In this document: positions 11,929 through 13,120 of the stretch, one piece after another
Layout of the letters: the number at the start of each line of letters is the position of its first letter
Numbering within the stretch: the stretch's first letter is position 1
From: an uncultured Eubacteriales bacterium
GTDB lineage: Bacteria > Bacillota > Clostridia > Christensenellales > Christensenellaceae
Direction of reading: 5' to 3'
NCBI GenBank assembly: GCA_900545085.1
Contig: UQXU01000049.1
Location: 1 to 13,120 of the forward strand
Length of the DNA: 13,120 nt
Made by a program: the position numbers and the translations under genes
Notes under the pieces: model-generated
Databases searched by the model: none
Told to the model about the DNA's origin: nothing
What the model saw: the letters and a program-made list of their open reading frames with translations, nothing else

Positions 11929-13120
11929 TTATTTTATCGGCAGCAAAACTGAAAATGTGTTTATTCCATTTTTGCTCTTTACCCACACTTTCCCGTTATG
12001 CATATATACTATGTTAGATAATATAGCCAATCCAAGCCCATGCCCGCCGTTATACGTCCTCGCTCTGTCCGTGCGATAAAATCTGGAAAAAATTCTCTCC
12101 GCTTCGTCCGGAGGTATCTCTTCTCCGGAGTTGGATACATCTATTCGGGCGGAACCATTTTCCGTCAGTTTGACGTCTATTACTCCTCCCTCGGACGAGT
12201 ATTTTATAGCATTGTCTATGAGAATTACGCATATTCTGCGCAAAAGCTCAGCGTCGCCCCAGACCGTAACCTTCGTGCTAGTATCGAATCTTATCTCTTT
12301 ACCTTCTTCAAAAGCATGAGCCTCGAAGGTAAGCACAACGTCCGTGAGAAGATATTCTAAATCTACATCGGAAGCGATCATTTTTTTATCTACCGCCTCG
12401 TCCATTTTCGCCAGCTCCAGCATTTCCTCTGTCAGAGCCTTCATCCGCAAAGCTTCTGCATGGATAGAGGAGCACCATCTCACACTCTTTTCGTCGCTCG
12501 GATTTATTCTCTCGCTCAGCATCTCTGAGTTGGAAAGTATAACCGTCAGCGGGGTTTTCAGCTCGTGCGATGCGTCGGACACAAAAGCCTTGTTCTGCTG
12601 CCAGGCAATCTCGACCGGCTTTACCACCCATCGCGAAAGAAGAATGCCGACAACCACAAAAGCCGCCAGCGCTGCCAATCCTATAAACAGACAGTTATTG
12701 AGCACAGCGCTGCGCGCTATCTGCTCCTGAGTCGTATCCAACAACGCTATTGTAAGGATTCCGTTATCCTCCGCACACTTATATCTCAAATTATACTTAG
12801 ATATATGGCCTTCTAAGGAACCTGTTTCAATTATTTCGTCTGCAAATCCTGTTACAGTCTCCTCGTCCATAGTATGGAGAAGATTCCCTCCGGTCACTTT
12901 CGCTTCTCCATCTTCATCTACCGTTATCACACCAAAAGCGCGCCTCTCGCCGAACTCTCTCTGATGCAGTCCCCTGCCGTGTATCACCGCATCCAGCATA
13001 GCGTCCGCCCCTGAGCTGAGACTCCGTGACGTAAAATACATCAGCGCGCCAAAGGCAGCCGCAAGCAAGACCGTAACTATACATATTATTATTAAAACAA
13101 ATTTTAATCTAAGCTTTTTT
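11929..13120 (-). CDS. Two-component sensor histidine kinase (5' partial)
   Basis: Membrane sensor kinase of the EnvZ/PhoR type. The frame stays open past the TTG at 13068 to the right edge. The 17 extra codons (KKLRLKFVLIIICIVTV...) complete a first membrane helix, so the true start should lie just outside. Counting from the visible N-terminus (396 residues): TM1 about 6-28; extracytoplasmic sensor about 29-140; TM2 about 143-165; a short linker with no HAMP domain; H-box SHELKTP with His185; N-box LIDNAIKY with Asn303; and ATP-lid segment GGHGLGL (358-364). All catalytic boxes are intact. The response regulator is probably upstream, beyond the window. The signal is unknown. Confidence 0.93.
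   Translation of the reverse strand, partial: KKLRLKFVLIIICIVTVLLAAAFGALMYFTSRSLSSGADAMLDAVIHGRGLHQREFGERRAFGVITVDEDGEAKVTGGNLLHTMDEETVTGFADEIIETGSLEGHISKYNLRYKCAEDNGILTIALLDTTQEQIARSAVLNNCLFIGLAALAAFVVVGILLSRWVVKPVEIAWQQNKAFVSDASHELKTPLTVILSNSEMLSERINPSDEKSVRWCSSIHAEALRMKALTEEMLELAKMDEAVDKKMIASDVDLEYLLTDVVLTFEAHAFEEGKEIRFDTSTKVTVWGDAELLRRICVILIDNAIKYSSEGGVIDVKLTENGSARIDVSNSGEEIPPDEAERIFSRFYRTDRARTYNGGHGLGLAILSNIVYMHNGKVWVKSKNGINTFSVLLPIK

Overview
The window looks like part of a chromosome from a strictly anaerobic, fermentative bacterium. The evidence is a complete electron-bifurcating-type [FeFe]-hydrogenase operon next to a Rex-type redox repressor, an iron-dependent alcohol dehydrogenase and an acetoin/2-oxo acid dehydrogenase E1 pair. 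Strong AGGAGG Shine-Dalgarno sites, TATAAT boxes and hairpin-plus-T-run terminators fit a Clostridia-like Firmicute. The Synergistota remain possible, and the sequence alone does not settle the phylum. No phage, IS transposase, CRISPR array, tRNA or rRNA is visible.

Layout, left to right. (1) Bases 1-1704 hold the end of a TPP-dependent E1 alpha gene and the complete E1 beta gene, overlapping by 8 nt. No E2 or E3 follows. (2) Bases 1705-2754 hold a LysR-family regulator with a good promoter and a 33-bp near-perfect dyad at its transcription start. (3) Bases 2755-4279 hold an iron-containing alcohol dehydrogenase behind a promoter with a 16-bp perfect dyad, closed by a strong terminator. (4) Bases 4280-4999 have no full-length gene but contain a lot of structure: a 50-codon minus-strand gene remnant with its own terminator, a hairpin that duplicates one upstream of the alcohol dehydrogenase, a 9-bp inverted repeat around a 56-bp AT-rich core, and a rex leader whose Shine-Dalgarno is fully complementary to an upstream segment. 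(5) Bases 5000-10092 hold rex, then hydC, hydB, hydA and a small thioredoxin-fold [2Fe-2S] protein, ending in a strong terminator. (6) Bases 10104-13120 hold a DUF998-type membrane protein (minus), a divergent MBL-fold hydrolase (plus), a shared bidirectional terminator and a sensor histidine kinase (minus) that runs off the right edge.

Working together: the hydrogenase trimer would reoxidise NADH and reduced ferredoxin together, releasing H2. The alcohol dehydrogenase offers another route for reducing power, and the E1 pair would start oxidative cleavage of acetoin or a 2-oxo acid. Rex is the obvious NADH/NAD+ sensor for these genes, but its Rossmann glycine motif is degenerate here.

The most interesting signals are the non-canonical Rex, the Shine-Dalgarno-masking rex leader (possibly an H-type pseudoknot), the stand-alone [2Fe-2S] subunit that may replace a HydA C-terminal domain, and the duplicated hairpin element with the adjoining gene remnant.
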